In this document: one piece after another, positions 34,394 through 42,890 of the stretch | Layout: each line of letters opens with the position of its first letter | Position numbering within the stretch: the stretch's first letter is position 1 | NCBI RefSeq assembly: GCF_000585375.1 | Contig: NZ_KK073874.1 | Span: forward strand, 6,788,894-6,852,893 | DNA: 64,000 nucleotides | Direction: 5' to 3' | Source of the DNA: Cryptosporangium arvum DSM 44712 | Lineage (GTDB): Bacteria > Actinomycetota > Actinomycetes > Mycobacteriales > Cryptosporangiaceae | The notes under the pieces: model-generated | Seen by the model: the letters and a program-made list of their open reading frames with translations, nothing else | The model's database searches: none | What the model was told of the DNA's origin: nothing | Made by a program: the position numbers and the translations under genes

Positions 34394-37138
34394 TCAGCGG
34401 AGGCGGCGGGCGCCCTCGTCCAGGCGGGGACCGGCGGCGCGTTCGACTCGCACCGTGGAGTGCAGGACCGTGATGCCCTCAGGCGAGGCCAGCACCGGGT
34501 TGAGCGTCAACGCGCGCAGCGACGGCAACTCGTCGGCGAGGGCACCGACCCGCAGCAGCAGGTCTTCGCAGGCGGCGGCGTCCACCGGCCGCGCACCCCG
34601 GTAGCCGAACAGCATCGGCGACGCCAGCGGCTCACGCAGCAGGTCGGCGGCGTCCCGATCGGTGAGCGGCGCTGCCCGCCACGCACGGTCGCCGATCAGC
34701 TCGGTGGCGATCCCGCCCAGCCCGAACCCGACCACGGGCCCGAACGCCGTGTCCTGAACGACCTCGACGACGCAGACCACGCCGCCACGCGCCATCCGCT
34801 GCACCAGCACGGTGGGGCTCGGGTTCCCCGACGCCGCCGCGATGCCGTGGTACGCCGCCCACGCATCCCGCGGGGAGTCGACGTCGAGCCGCACCGTGCC
34901 CAGATCGGCGCGGTGCCGCAGCGTCTCGTCGGCGGCCTTCACCGCGACCGGGAACCCCAGCTCGGTCGCGGCGGCCACCACCGCGTCGGCCCCGACGACC
35001 CGGCGACTCGGCCACACCGTGATGCCGTACGCCGCGAGCAGTTCCGCGGCCTCGTTGTCTTCGAGGTCGACCCCCTCGGGGTGCCGATCGACCGTGCGGC
35101 CGACGATCGTCCGCGCCCCGCCGGGATCGATGTCCGGCAGGGACGGCACCTGCCCCGCCGGGGTGCTGCGCCACTCCGCGTACGTCGCCACCTTGCCGAG
35201 CGTGCGGGCGGCGGCCTCCGGCGTCGCGTACGACGGCACCGACCCCCTCGCCACCATGAACTCCTGGCTCGGCAACAGCACGGTGCGGTCGGGGTCGAAC
35301 CCCGTGGCGGCCGGCGTCACGGCGACGGCGGCTTGATCGGCGTCGGGAGGAGCAAGGGGTGCCGACGCGCTGACCGGAACCAGGCGCCGGAGGCGCTCGG
35401 GCATGCCGTTGGCGGCCAGGAACGAGGCGATCACCGGGATACGCGCGTCGGCGCCGACCTCGCGCAGCACGTCGGCGTACGCGGACTCGGGCACCGCCAG
35501 GGCAGGGACGAACACGACGAGCACCGCGTCGATGTCGGTCGCGTCGACGGCGGAGCGCAGGGCCGCGCGCAGCTCGTCGGGGGTGACGTTCGGGCCCACG
35601 TCGACGCGCCAGTCGAGCGGGACCTCGAGACGGTTCGCCTCGCACGCGTCGGTGGCCAACGCGACCAGCACCGCCGAGTTGCCGATCACCGCGGTGCGGC
35701 GGCCGGTGGGCAGCGGCTGGTACGCGAGCAACTGGCCGATGTTGAACATCTCGCCGAGCGCCTCGGCCCGGATGACGCCGGACGCGCGGTACAGCGCCTG
35801 CAACCCGCGCTCGCCCGGTCCGCCGGTGAGCCCGGGCGTCACGCCGCGGCTCTTGAGCACGACGACCGGCTTGCGCCGGGCGAGCCCCCGCGCCACCCGG
35901 GTGAATTTGCGGGGGTTGCCGAACGTCTCGAGGTACATCATCACGACGTCGGTGGCCGGGTCGTCGCGCCAGTACTGCAGCAGATCGTTGCCGGAGACGT
36001 CGGCGCGGTTTCCGGCCGATGCGAACGTCGAGATGCCCAGGCCGCGGCGTTCGACCTCGGCCAGCAGCGCGATGCCGAGCGCGCCGGACTGCGTGAAGAA
36101 ACCGACCCGGCCGCGCCCCGGGACGTGCGGAGCGAGCGTGGCGTTGAGCGAGACCGCCGGGTCGGTGTTGGCCAGGCCGAAGCAGTTCGGGCCGATCACC
36201 CGCATGCCGTTGATGCGTGCCATCTCGACGAGCCGGGCCTGGGCGTGGGCGCCCTCCTCGCCGGTCTCGGCGAAACCGCTGGTGAGGATGACCAGACCGG
36301 CGACCTGTTTGGCGGCGCAATCCTCGACGACGGCCAGGACGCGCTCGGCCGGCACCGCGATGACCGCGAGGTCGACCTGGCCGGGGATGTCACGGACGGA
36401 CGCGTGGGCGGGGACGCCGTCGATCTCGGTCGCGGACGGGTTGACCGGGTGGAGCGCCCCCGCGAACCCGGCCGCACGGATGTTCTCGAAGACCGCGCGG
36501 CCCATCCCGTCGGGGGTGCGGCTCACGCCCACCACCGCGACCGCCGACGGGTTCATCAGGCGCCGGATCGAGCGGGCCTCGGTACGCCGCTCGCGGTCGT
36601 GCAGCACCTCGAGCACCTGCGGGGTCTCACGGGTGTCGAAGGTGAGGTGGACGACGCCGTCGGCGAAGCTGCGGTCGACGTCGTACCCGGCGTCGGTGAA
36701 GACGCGGATCATCGCGCCGTTCTGCGGCAGGATCTCGGCCACGAACCGCGTGATGCCTTCTTCGCGGGCGGCCTCGGCAAGGTGCTCGAGCATCACCGAC
36801 GCGATGCCGCGACCCTGATGGGCGTCCTCGACGACGAACGCGACCTCGGCGGTGTCGGGATCGGACAGTTGCTCGTACCGGCCGACCGCGATGAGGTCGT
36901 TGCCGAGCACCGCGACGAGCGCCTCGCGGCCGGCGTGGTCGACCTCGGTGAAGCGCTTGAGGTCGCGCGCGGGGATGCGCGGGTAGGGCGAGAAGTACCG
37001 CAGGTAGCGGGTGCGGTCGGAGAACCGTGAGTGCAGCGCGACGATCGCGTCGGCGTCGTCGGGCCGGATCGGCCGGATGTGCACAGTTCCGCCGTCCGAC
37101 AGCACTACGTCGGCCTGCCGGTGTTCCGGGTACGGCAT
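34394..37138 (-). CDS. bifunctional GNAT acetyltransferase / NDP-forming acyl-CoA ligase-like protein (Pat-type)
   Basis: 914 residues from the ATG at 37138 (GGGGGAG four bases upstream, homologue-like start MPYPEHRQADVV). An in-frame ATG at 37306, one base after acuC, would add 56 low-complexity residues. The GNAT domain is first (about 20-165, EDAHQGRGIASVMLEHLA). A CoA-binding domain follows (about 185-290), then ligase domains (GPNCFG; FFTQSGALGIAL) and a C-terminal ATP-grasp domain (about 690-900). The stretch where active ligases carry the phosphohistidine reads SRGVTPGLTGGPGERG, with no His. The ligase half is therefore probably a sensor, and the protein a lysine acetyltransferase for enzymes such as acetyl-CoA synthetase. 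Confidence 0.87.
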   Translation of the reverse strand: MPYPEHRQADVVLSDGGTVHIRPIRPDDADAIVALHSRFSDRTRYLRYFSPYPRIPARDLKRFTEVDHAGREALVAVLGNDLIAVGRYEQLSDPDTAEVAFVVEDAHQGRGIASVMLEHLAEAAREEGITRFVAEILPQNGAMIRVFTDAGYDVDRSFADGVVHLTFDTRETPQVLEVLHDRERRTEARSIRRLMNPSAVAVVGVSRTPDGMGRAVFENIRAAGFAGALHPVNPSATEIDGVPAHASVRDIPGQVDLAVIAVPAERVLAVVEDCAAKQVAGLVILTSGFAETGEEGAHAQARLVEMARINGMRVIGPNCFGLANTDPAVSLNATLAPHVPGRGRVGFFTQSGALGIALLAEVERRGLGISTFASAGNRADVSGNDLLQYWRDDPATDVVMMYLETFGNPRKFTRVARGLARRKPVVVLKSRGVTPGLTGGPGERGLQALYRASGVIRAEALGEMFNIGQLLAYQPLPTGRRTAVIGNSAVLVALATDACEANRLEVPLDWRVDVGPNVTPDELRAALRSAVDATDIDAVLVVFVPALAVPESAYADVLREVGADARIPVIASFLAANGMPERLRRLVPVSASAPLAPPDADQAAVAVTPAATGFDPDRTVLLPSQEFMVARGSVPSYATPEAAARTLGKVATYAEWRSTPAGQVPSLPDIDPGGARTIVGRTVDRHPEGVDLEDNEAAELLAAYGITVWPSRRVVGADAVVAAATELGFPVAVKAADETLRHRADLGTVRLDVDSPRDAWAAYHGIAAASGNPSPTVLVQRMARGGVVCVVEVVQDTAFGPVVGFGLGGIATELIGDRAWRAAPLTDRDAADLLREPLASPMLFGYRGARPVDAAACEDLLLRVGALADELPSLRALTLNPVLASPEGITVLHSTVRVERAAGPRLDEGARRLR

Positions 37139-37307
37139 GGTCTCCCCCGCTTCCACGGCTCCATCATGAGACGTGGTGACGTCCGGGGTGGCCTGCGCCG
37201 CGCCGTCGTGCGCCGTCGCCCCACCGCCGCCGGGCGGCGCCGAACCGGCGCCGGGGCCGGCAGAGGTGGGTGAGGCGGAACCGGTGTCGGGCGGGTCGGC
37301 GGCCATG

Positions 37308-38528
37308 TCAGTCGCGGGGGTCGTCGGGGTCGAGGCCGTGGAGCGGGAAGACGGCGCGGCGGGTGGCCAGGATCGCGCGGTCGACCGGGTCGGTGCGCGA
37401 TCCCGGATCCCATGGCTGGAACGAGGCGTCGGCGCCGTCGCCCATCACGGTGGGCACCTTTGCGGCGGGCCGCTTGGACGACGCGAAACCCCGCCAGGTG
37501 TTGGGCGTGGCGCTCGCCGTGCTCATCGGCTCGCCGGTGGCGGTGGCCAGCAGGTGCGACCACGTCCTCGGCACCACGTCGACCAACCCGTAGCCGCCTC
37601 CGCCGAACACGACCCAGCGCCCGCCGGTGAGCTCGTGCGCGAGCCGGCGCATCTCCAGCTGCGCCGCGCGCTGGCCCTCGACCGACAGCGTGAGGTTCGC
37701 CAGCGGGTCGCGGAAGTGCGAATCGCACCCGCACTGGCTCACCAGCACCTGGGGCCGGAACGCCCGGACCACCGACGGCACCACCGCGTGGAACGCGCGC
37801 AGCCACCCCGCGTCACCGGTGCCGGCCGGGAGCGCGACGTTCACCGCGGCACCCTCGGCGTCGGCCCCGCCGATCTCGGTGGGGAACCCGGTGCCGGGGA
37901 ACAGGGACACCGGCGACTCGTGCAGGCTCACCGTGAGCACGCGCGGGTCGTTCCAGAACACGGCCTGCACACCGTCGCCGTGGTGCACGTCGATGTCGAC
38001 GTAGGCCACGCGCTCGGCGCCGAGCTCCAGCATCCGCGCGATCGCGATGGCCGGGTCGTTGTAGACGCAGAAGCCGCTCGCGCGGTCGGGCATCGCGTGG
38101 TGCAGACCCCCCGACACGTTCACCGCGTGCAGGGCCTCTCCCCGCCAGACCGCCTCGGCCGCGCGGACGCTCATGCCGGTGATCAGCGACGCGGCCTCGT
38201 GCATCCCGTCGAAGAGCGGGTTGTCGGACGTGTTCAGCCCCCACCCGCGGAAGAACGGGTCGTGCGGCGCGGCCTGCACGGCGTGGAGATAGGCGTCCTG
38301 GTGGACCAGGCGCAGCGTGTCCCGGTCGGCCGGCGGGGCTGCCATGACCGAGACGTTCGGCCGGTCGAGGACGCCCAGGTCGCGGGCGAGCGCCATGGTG
38401 AGCTCGACCCGCACCGGATCGAGCGGATGGTCCCCGAAGTTGTAGGTGGCCACCGCCGGATCCCACAGCACGGTGACCGGTGCGGCCTGGGTCTGCGCGG
38501 TGATGTCCCGATCCGACGTCTGCGTCAC
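37308..38528 (-). CDS. acuC: AcuC-type deacetylase (class II HDAC fold)
   Basis: 406 residues. The histone-deacetylase-fold motifs are present: GGLHHAMPDRASGFCVYND (about 140-158), metal ligands in DIDVHHGDG, GCDSHFRDPLANL and GGGGYG. In Bacillus AcuC removes acetyl groups from acetyl-CoA synthetase. The acetyltransferase gene follows directly, its furthest ATG one base after this stop, so writer and eraser share an operon. The C-terminal about 70 residues (after LLATATGEP) are poorly conserved. Confidence 0.92.
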   Translation of the reverse strand: MTQTSDRDITAQTQAAPVTVLWDPAVATYNFGDHPLDPVRVELTMALARDLGVLDRPNVSVMAAPPADRDTLRLVHQDAYLHAVQAAPHDPFFRGWGLNTSDNPLFDGMHEAASLITGMSVRAAEAVWRGEALHAVNVSGGLHHAMPDRASGFCVYNDPAIAIARMLELGAERVAYVDIDVHHGDGVQAVFWNDPRVLTVSLHESPVSLFPGTGFPTEIGGADAEGAAVNVALPAGTGDAGWLRAFHAVVPSVVRAFRPQVLVSQCGCDSHFRDPLANLTLSVEGQRAAQLEMRRLAHELTGGRWVVFGGGGYGLVDVVPRTWSHLLATATGEPMSTASATPNTWRGFASSKRPAAKVPTVMGDGADASFQPWDPGSRTDPVDRAILATRRAVFPLHGLDPDDPRD

Positions 38529-38683
38529 ACGTTCATCTCATCACGCGGGGCGGGCGGGCGGACCGGCTGTCCACAACCCGTGCGCGGAGGCCGTGGCTGT
38601 GGACGGAACAACGGCGGCGCGCTCGACGCTGGTACGGTGCCCGCGCCGGGGAATCGGAGCAGGTCGTGGCCATCACGAGCCAA

Positions 38684-38724
38684 ATCTTGAACCATTCAAG
38701 ATAATGGTGGCGGCGGGGTATGCT
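38684..38724 (+). promoter_or_regulatory. dtxR-family gene promoter overlapped by an inverted-repeat operator
   Basis: ATCTTGAA-CCA-TTCAAGAT (38684-38702) is an 8-bp perfect inverted repeat. TTCAAG within it can serve as -35 with TATGCT (38719-38724) 18 bases on. The gene start is 89 bases downstream. The repeat resembles MarR-family operators, not the TTAGGTTAGGCT-type IdeR box. Confidence 0.5.
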
Positions 38725-38812
38725 TGCGGCCTAGAGAAGCCCATGCCTCGCCGGCCCGACCCGGTGAGCTCCTCGGTACCTGGGCAGCGGTGAAAGAAGC
38801 GAGGCGGCTGAC

Positions 38813-39496
38813 GTGAGTGACCTGATCGACACCACGGAGATGTACCTGCGCACCATCCTCGAACTCGAGGAGGAAGGGATCACGCCGCTGCGCGCTCGGA
38901 TCGCCGAACGCTTGCACCAGAGTGGTCCCACGGTGAGCCAGACGGTCGCGCGGATGGAGCGTGACGGGCTTCTGACCGTCCAGGGCGACCGGCACCTCGA
39001 GCTCACCGACCACGGCCGCCATCGAGCGGTGTCGGTGATGCGCAAGCACCGGCTCGCCGAACTGCTGCTCGTCAACGTGATCGGGCTCGAGTACGAGGCT
39101 GCGCACTCCGAGGCCTGTCGCTGGGAGCACGTGATGAGCGCCGAGGTCGAGCGGAAGGTCTACCAGCTGCTCGGCCGGCCGCGGGTCTCGCCGTACGGCA
39201 ACCGCATTCCCGGCCTCGCGGAGCTCGACACGACGATCGACGACACCGAGCTCGCGCCTACCGGTGAGGTGACGCTCGCGTCGGCGCCGACCGGTGACGA
39301 GGTCGTCATCGAGCGGCTCTCGGAGCAGCTGCAGGGCGACACGAACCTGATCCACGACCTGCACTCGGCGGGAGTGGAGCCCGGGGTCTCGGTCGTGGTC
39401 GACCGGTCCGACCGCGATGTGACGCTCACCCACGGCGGCACCACGGTGAAGATTCCGCGGTCGCTCGCGAACCTGGTCTTCGTCACGTCGTCCTGA
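38813..39496 (+). CDS. ideR: DtxR/IdeR-family metal-dependent regulator
   Basis: 227 residues. The winged helix (about 1-65) reads LIDTTEMYLRTILELEEEGITPLRARIAERL within residues 3-33, with recognition helix SGPTVSQTVARMERDGL. Metal ligands are seen in KHRLAELL and EACRWEHVMS (Cys-Glu-His). A C-terminal SH3-like domain (about 150-225) is complete. In this family Fe(II) drives DNA binding to repress siderophore and activate storage genes. Length and motifs match IdeR (230 residues) rather than the shorter MntR. Confidence 0.92.
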   Translation: MSDLIDTTEMYLRTILELEEEGITPLRARIAERLHQSGPTVSQTVARMERDGLLTVQGDRHLELTDHGRHRAVSVMRKHRLAELLLVNVIGLEYEAAHSEACRWEHVMSAEVERKVYQLLGRPRVSPYGNRIPGLAELDTTIDDTELAPTGEVTLASAPTGDEVVIERLSEQLQGDTNLIHDLHSAGVEPGVSVVVDRSDRDVTLTHGGTTVKIPRSLANLVFVTSS

Positions 39497-39584
39497 TCCT
39501 CGACGCTCCGCGTCCCCGGTCATCGGTCGGGGGCGCTGTCGTTTCTCCGGTCGCGGAGCTCGAAGCGTACGGCGCCGCGTTCGG

Positions 39585-39746
39585 CTAGGCCGGATCGGGA
39601 TCGTGCAGCGCGACGTACTCCTCGACCTCGTGCGGCGTCGGGTCGATGCCCGCGTTCTCGGCGAACTCCTCGGCCACGTCCGCCTGGTTGTCCGGATCGA
39701 CCTCGACGGTGTCGTCCGCTACCGAGTGCAGCTCGTTGTCCGGCAT
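39585..39746 (-). CDS. small acidic conserved-type protein
   Basis: 53 residues, very acidic, starting MPDNELHSVADDTVEVDP and ending EEYVALHDPDPA. AAGGGG lies eight bases before the ATG. Codon use follows the neighbours, with G/C third positions throughout. I do not recognise the family. The acidic composition and lack of hydrophobic segments suggest a soluble, possibly disordered peptide. It stands alone between ideR and a lipoprotein gene. Confidence 0.6.
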   Translation of the reverse strand: MPDNELHSVADDTVEVDPDNQADVAEEFAENAGIDPTPHEVEEYVALHDPDPA

Positions 39747-39838
39747 GGCGACGGCCCCTTTCGACGGTGCTGGAGACCGCCCGGTTACCCGGCCCCACCG
39801 CGCACATGCGCCCCGACCGCCTCGAAATCAACGGGCGA

Positions 39839-40495
39839 TCAGGTCGGGATGACCTTCGGGGCCAGCGCCTGGAGCTTGGGCAGGTACGCCTTCGCCTCGG
39901 TGCTGCCGGTGCCCTGTTCGGTGGCGAGCGAGAGCGTGTACACGTTCTTGTCGCCGAGCCAGCCGATCCGCGCGACCGGGCCCGCGGATCCGGTCGCGGC
40001 GATCAGCTGCTGGTAGCCCGCACGACCCAGACCGTCGATCTCGCTGGTTTTGTCGGGCACGAAGTCCTTCTCGTAGTCCTCGGCGCTGACCTCGTCGTCG
40101 CCCAGCGGCGTGGCGACGAACGTCAGGTCGGGCAGCGCGGCCTCCAGCGGCGTCAGCACGCACGTACGCGCGGAGCCGGACTTCCCGCTCGCGGCCGCGA
40201 TCTGGAACGTCAGGCCGAGCGCCTGGCGGACCTCGGTGAACGTCACCGAGGCGCACAGTCCACCGGCCGCGGCCGCCGGCGGCAGGCTGGGCGGCGGAAC
40301 GGACGGCGAGGGGGACGCGGAGGTCGCCGCCGCGGCGGGCTCGGAGGCACTGGGAGCGGCCGCCTCGGTCTTGGACGGCGAGGACTTGCTCCCTCCGTCG
40401 TCGCCGCTGCAGGCCGCCGCGGTCAGCAGCCCGCTGAACGCCAGCGCCAGGCCGGCCACCCGGACGAGCCGACGCGCAGTGGTACGGGGACGCAT
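39839..40495 (-). CDS. DUF3558-like secreted lipoprotein
   Basis: 218 residues from the ATG at 40495 (GGAGGAA upstream). A signal peptide with lipobox LTAAAC is followed by a Ser/Pro/Ala-rich linker (about 35-75). A folded domain with two Cys (LCASVTFTEVRQALGL and ARTCVLTPLEAAL) follows, the layout of DUF3558 lipoproteins of actinobacteria. It is anchored outside the membrane; the function is unknown. Confidence 0.75.
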   Translation of the reverse strand: MRPRTTARRLVRVAGLALAFSGLLTAAACSGDDGGSKSSPSKTEAAAPSASEPAAAATSASPSPSVPPPSLPPAAAAGGLCASVTFTEVRQALGLTFQIAAASGKSGSARTCVLTPLEAALPDLTFVATPLGDDEVSAEDYEKDFVPDKTSEIDGLGRAGYQQLIAATGSAGPVARIGWLGDKNVYTLSLATEQGTGSTEAKAYLPKLQALAPKVIPT

Positions 40496-40571
40496 GACCA
40501 AGTTCCTCCGGCTCCTGCCTGGGCGCGGCACACGGCCGGCCCACACGGCCCGCGCGCTCGTTCGGCGGACA

Positions 40572-41822
40572 TCATCGCGCATCCGTGCCGCCGCTCGGGC
40601 TCGGGGCGGAACCTGACCCCGGCCACCGGACCTCACGCGCCGGCCCGAGGGCATCCGGCTCGCCGTCCAGGCCGAGTGCCGCCTCGACGTCGGCGGGCCC
40701 GAAACCGTTCTCCAGGCCGGTGAGCACGAGTTCAGCCATCCGGTAGTCGGGATCGTCGTCGAGCGCCCTCCGCAGGCACGCGTCGGCGAGGGCGCCGTCG
40801 CCCCGACGATAGGCGCTGACCGCAAGCAGGGTGGCCGGTGCCGCACCGTACGGCGCGGGCACCCGGCGCACCATCTCGTCCCACAGCGCGGTGGCGGCTT
40901 CCGCGAGCGGACCGCCGGTCCAGGCGAAGCACGCGTCACGCACCGCGCGATGCGTGAGGCCCACGGCGACCTGCGCGATGGTCCGATCGTCGTGCGCGCG
41001 CGTCTCGGGCGGCGCGGGAGCGGTCGCCGCCGGAGCCGGTCCCTCGATCGCCGGTCGGGCCGAAGTGGAATCGGGAACGGCGGAGTCGGGCGGCACGGCG
41101 AGCCGGGCGGTGTCGCGGATCAGGAGGTTGTGGAGGTCGACGAGGTCCCGGGCCGCTCGTGTTCCCGCGCGCAGGCCCGTGAGCACGGCCTCCCGGTCGT
41201 GGATGGCCGCCAGCAGCGCGTCGGTGGGTTCGCCGGGGTGGCGCCCCACCGATGCCACCAGCGCCGGCCGGTCGGCGAAGACCGGACGCCCCGCGGCCAC
41301 CCGGAGCACGTCCAGCAGCGTCGTGGGGGCCGGCCCCACCGGCAGCCCTTCCGGTGGGCAGCACGGCTCGGCGCAGGTGTACGACCACCACCGTCCGCTC
41401 TCCGCCCGGAGCATCTCGCGCACGTCGAGCCCGGCTTTCCGCAGCGACTGCTCGGCCGCGTACGCCACGTCCGCGCCGGGAAGGGACGCCCGGCCCCGGG
41501 ACGCCGGCACCGCCGGGCGCGGCCCCGGCACGGCGCGCGGCCCGGCGTCGGACGTGGCCGTGAACAGCACCACGACGCACGCGGACACCTTCTCGCCGCG
41601 CAACCGAGCGGCGACCTGGTCGGCGACCGCGGCCTCGAGGCCGGGCGGCGGCAGGTCGGCCCGCACCGTCACCCGCAGGCGGAGACGGCGACCGGTGAGG
41701 CCGAGCGCGACGAGGCTGGACCCGGGATGGAACCCGAGCAGCGAGGGGATCGCGCGCACGATGTCGGGCGGGGAGCTCAACCGCACCGTTGGGTGGTCGG
41801 GCGGTGGCGGCAGCGTCGTCAT
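40572..41822 (-). CDS. DUF4192 domain protein
   Basis: 416 residues from the ATG at 41822. The DUF4192 start VRLSSPPDIVRAIPSLLGFH and the repeated pattern PSLLGFHPGSSLVALGL are clear. The cluster WWSYTCAEPCCPPEGLPV (about 140-157) is conserved and may bind metal. The C-terminal part (about 300-400) has a helical repeat resembling TPRs (AVSAYRRGDGALADACLRRALDDDP). The family is actinobacterial and of unknown function. The open frame continues upstream, but the ATG gives the usual family start. Confidence 0.82.
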   Translation of the reverse strand: MTTLPPPPDHPTVRLSSPPDIVRAIPSLLGFHPGSSLVALGLTGRRLRLRVTVRADLPPPGLEAAVADQVAARLRGEKVSACVVVLFTATSDAGPRAVPGPRPAVPASRGRASLPGADVAYAAEQSLRKAGLDVREMLRAESGRWWSYTCAEPCCPPEGLPVGPAPTTLLDVLRVAAGRPVFADRPALVASVGRHPGEPTDALLAAIHDREAVLTGLRAGTRAARDLVDLHNLLIRDTARLAVPPDSAVPDSTSARPAIEGPAPAATAPAPPETRAHDDRTIAQVAVGLTHRAVRDACFAWTGGPLAEAATALWDEMVRRVPAPYGAAPATLLAVSAYRRGDGALADACLRRALDDDPDYRMAELVLTGLENGFGPADVEAALGLDGEPDALGPAREVRWPGSGSAPSPSGGTDAR

Positions 41823-41934
41823 GACCAGCAGCCTCGCCGCGCGGGCGGCGCCGGCCCAGCCTCCGCGCACCGGGCTGGGGACAACTCCTGCGCCTGTGCG
41901 TTCCGGCACGCACCCGGCCCGATGCGCTACCGCG

Positions 41935-42558
41935 TCAGGGAAGGGAGCCGTCGCGCCAGCCGTCAGCGGCGCGGCCGAGGCCGTCGGCACAGGCCCGGTT
42001 CCGCCCGGCCCGGTCGCGCTCGGCGTCGCCGTCGGGCCCGTCGGCCGCCAGGAACTCCCGCCCGGCCGCGACCACGCGGAAGAACGCGGCGCCTCGCTCG
42101 AGCGCCACGTCCAGGTCGCCCTGGTAGAGCCCGTTCAGGACGTCGTCGGCCACGGCCGCGATCGCGTTCGGGTCCGCGTCGTCCCGGACGCCGGCGACGA
42201 CCTCGTCGACCGGCGCGAGCGACCGCCCGGTGCGGTAGAGGCGCGCCACCTCCGAGCCGTTGTCGGTGCACCACGTGCGCAGCAGGTAGAGGGCCCAGAG
42301 CGCACCCGGCAACGAGTCCGGCGGGGCACCGCGCCACAGGTCCGCGAGCGTGTCCAGCCCCACCGTGTCGGCCAGGCGCACCAGCCGATCGGTGGGCTCG
42401 TCGTCGCCCGCGCTGTCACGCCCCACCGAGACCAGCGCGGCGGCGGTGGCGTGCGCCAGCTCCATCCGGGCTGACGGCTCACCCTCGACGGAGCCTTCGA
42501 CGAGTCGCTCCAGGTCGGCGGCGACGATCGGACGATGATGACGGGCGGGTTCGGACAC
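41935..42558 (-). CDS. conserved actinobacterial protein of unknown function
   Basis: 207 residues, all alpha-helical in character and soluble. Conserved-looking stretches are DTLADLWRGAPPDSLPGALWALYLLRTW and ARLYRTGRSLAPVDEVVAGV. I recall similar proteins in streptomycetes but no function. GGAGG lies eight bases before the GTG at 42558. The C-terminus (about 175-207) is Asp/Arg/Gly-rich. It is transcribed toward the DUF4192 gene, 112 bp away. Confidence 0.7.
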   Translation of the reverse strand: MSEPARHHRPIVAADLERLVEGSVEGEPSARMELAHATAAALVSVGRDSAGDDEPTDRLVRLADTVGLDTLADLWRGAPPDSLPGALWALYLLRTWCTDNGSEVARLYRTGRSLAPVDEVVAGVRDDADPNAIAAVADDVLNGLYQGDLDVALERGAAFFRVVAAGREFLAADGPDGDAERDRAGRNRACADGLGRAADGWRDGSLP

Positions 42559-42689
42559 GAAGGCGGCCTCCTGAACTCAAGGCCCAGTTGGGAGGGACAG
42601 GGCTGTACGAGTTCCAGCGTAAGCACGACTCGGGCGACACGCGGCACCTCTGGGCGATCTGACGGCGACAGGATTCTCATCCGACCCTG

Positions 42690-42830
42690 TACCGTGGTGT
42701 TCAGTGCGCCGGTCCGATCCAGGCCCCCGGTCCCAACTAAGTCGCCGCGAGCGACCTTCCGCCGAGAGGCGACCCGGCGGGTCGGCGTACTACTCAAAGG
42801 CCGTCCCCTCCGGGGGGCGGCCTTTGCTTT
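42690..42830 (+). ncRNA. candidate structured small RNA ending in a terminator
   Basis: A -10-like TACCGT (42690-42695) precedes about 130 bases with consecutive hairpins. These are GTCGC/GCGAC (42741-42755), CGCC-GAGA-GGCG (42760-42771), GACCC-GGC-GGGTC (42771-42783, sharing one base) and the terminator (42796-42825). No coding gene on this strand ends before the terminator, so it needs its own transcript. The RNA would lie upstream of the potassium channel gene. It does not match an RNA class I know. Confidence 0.4.
42796..42830 (+). terminator. intrinsic terminator upstream of the channel gene
   Basis: A 13-bp stem (AAAGGCCG to CGGCCTTT with one G-U pair) and UCCG tetraloop, then GCTTTA. 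It is on the plus strand with no plus-strand gene upstream nearby. Confidence 0.8.
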
Positions 42831-42890
42831 ATCCACAGGTAGCGCGTCCCCGCTGCCACCGTTGCCGGTTGCCGCTACCGTCTGGAGATC

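Noticed and set aside
38684-38702. IdeR iron box upstream of ideR
   Set aside because: The repeat does not fit TTAGGTTAGGCTAACCTAA; half-sites differ completely.
42690-42830. 6C RNA
   Set aside because: The hallmark loops with six or more cytosines are not formed by the hairpins seen here.
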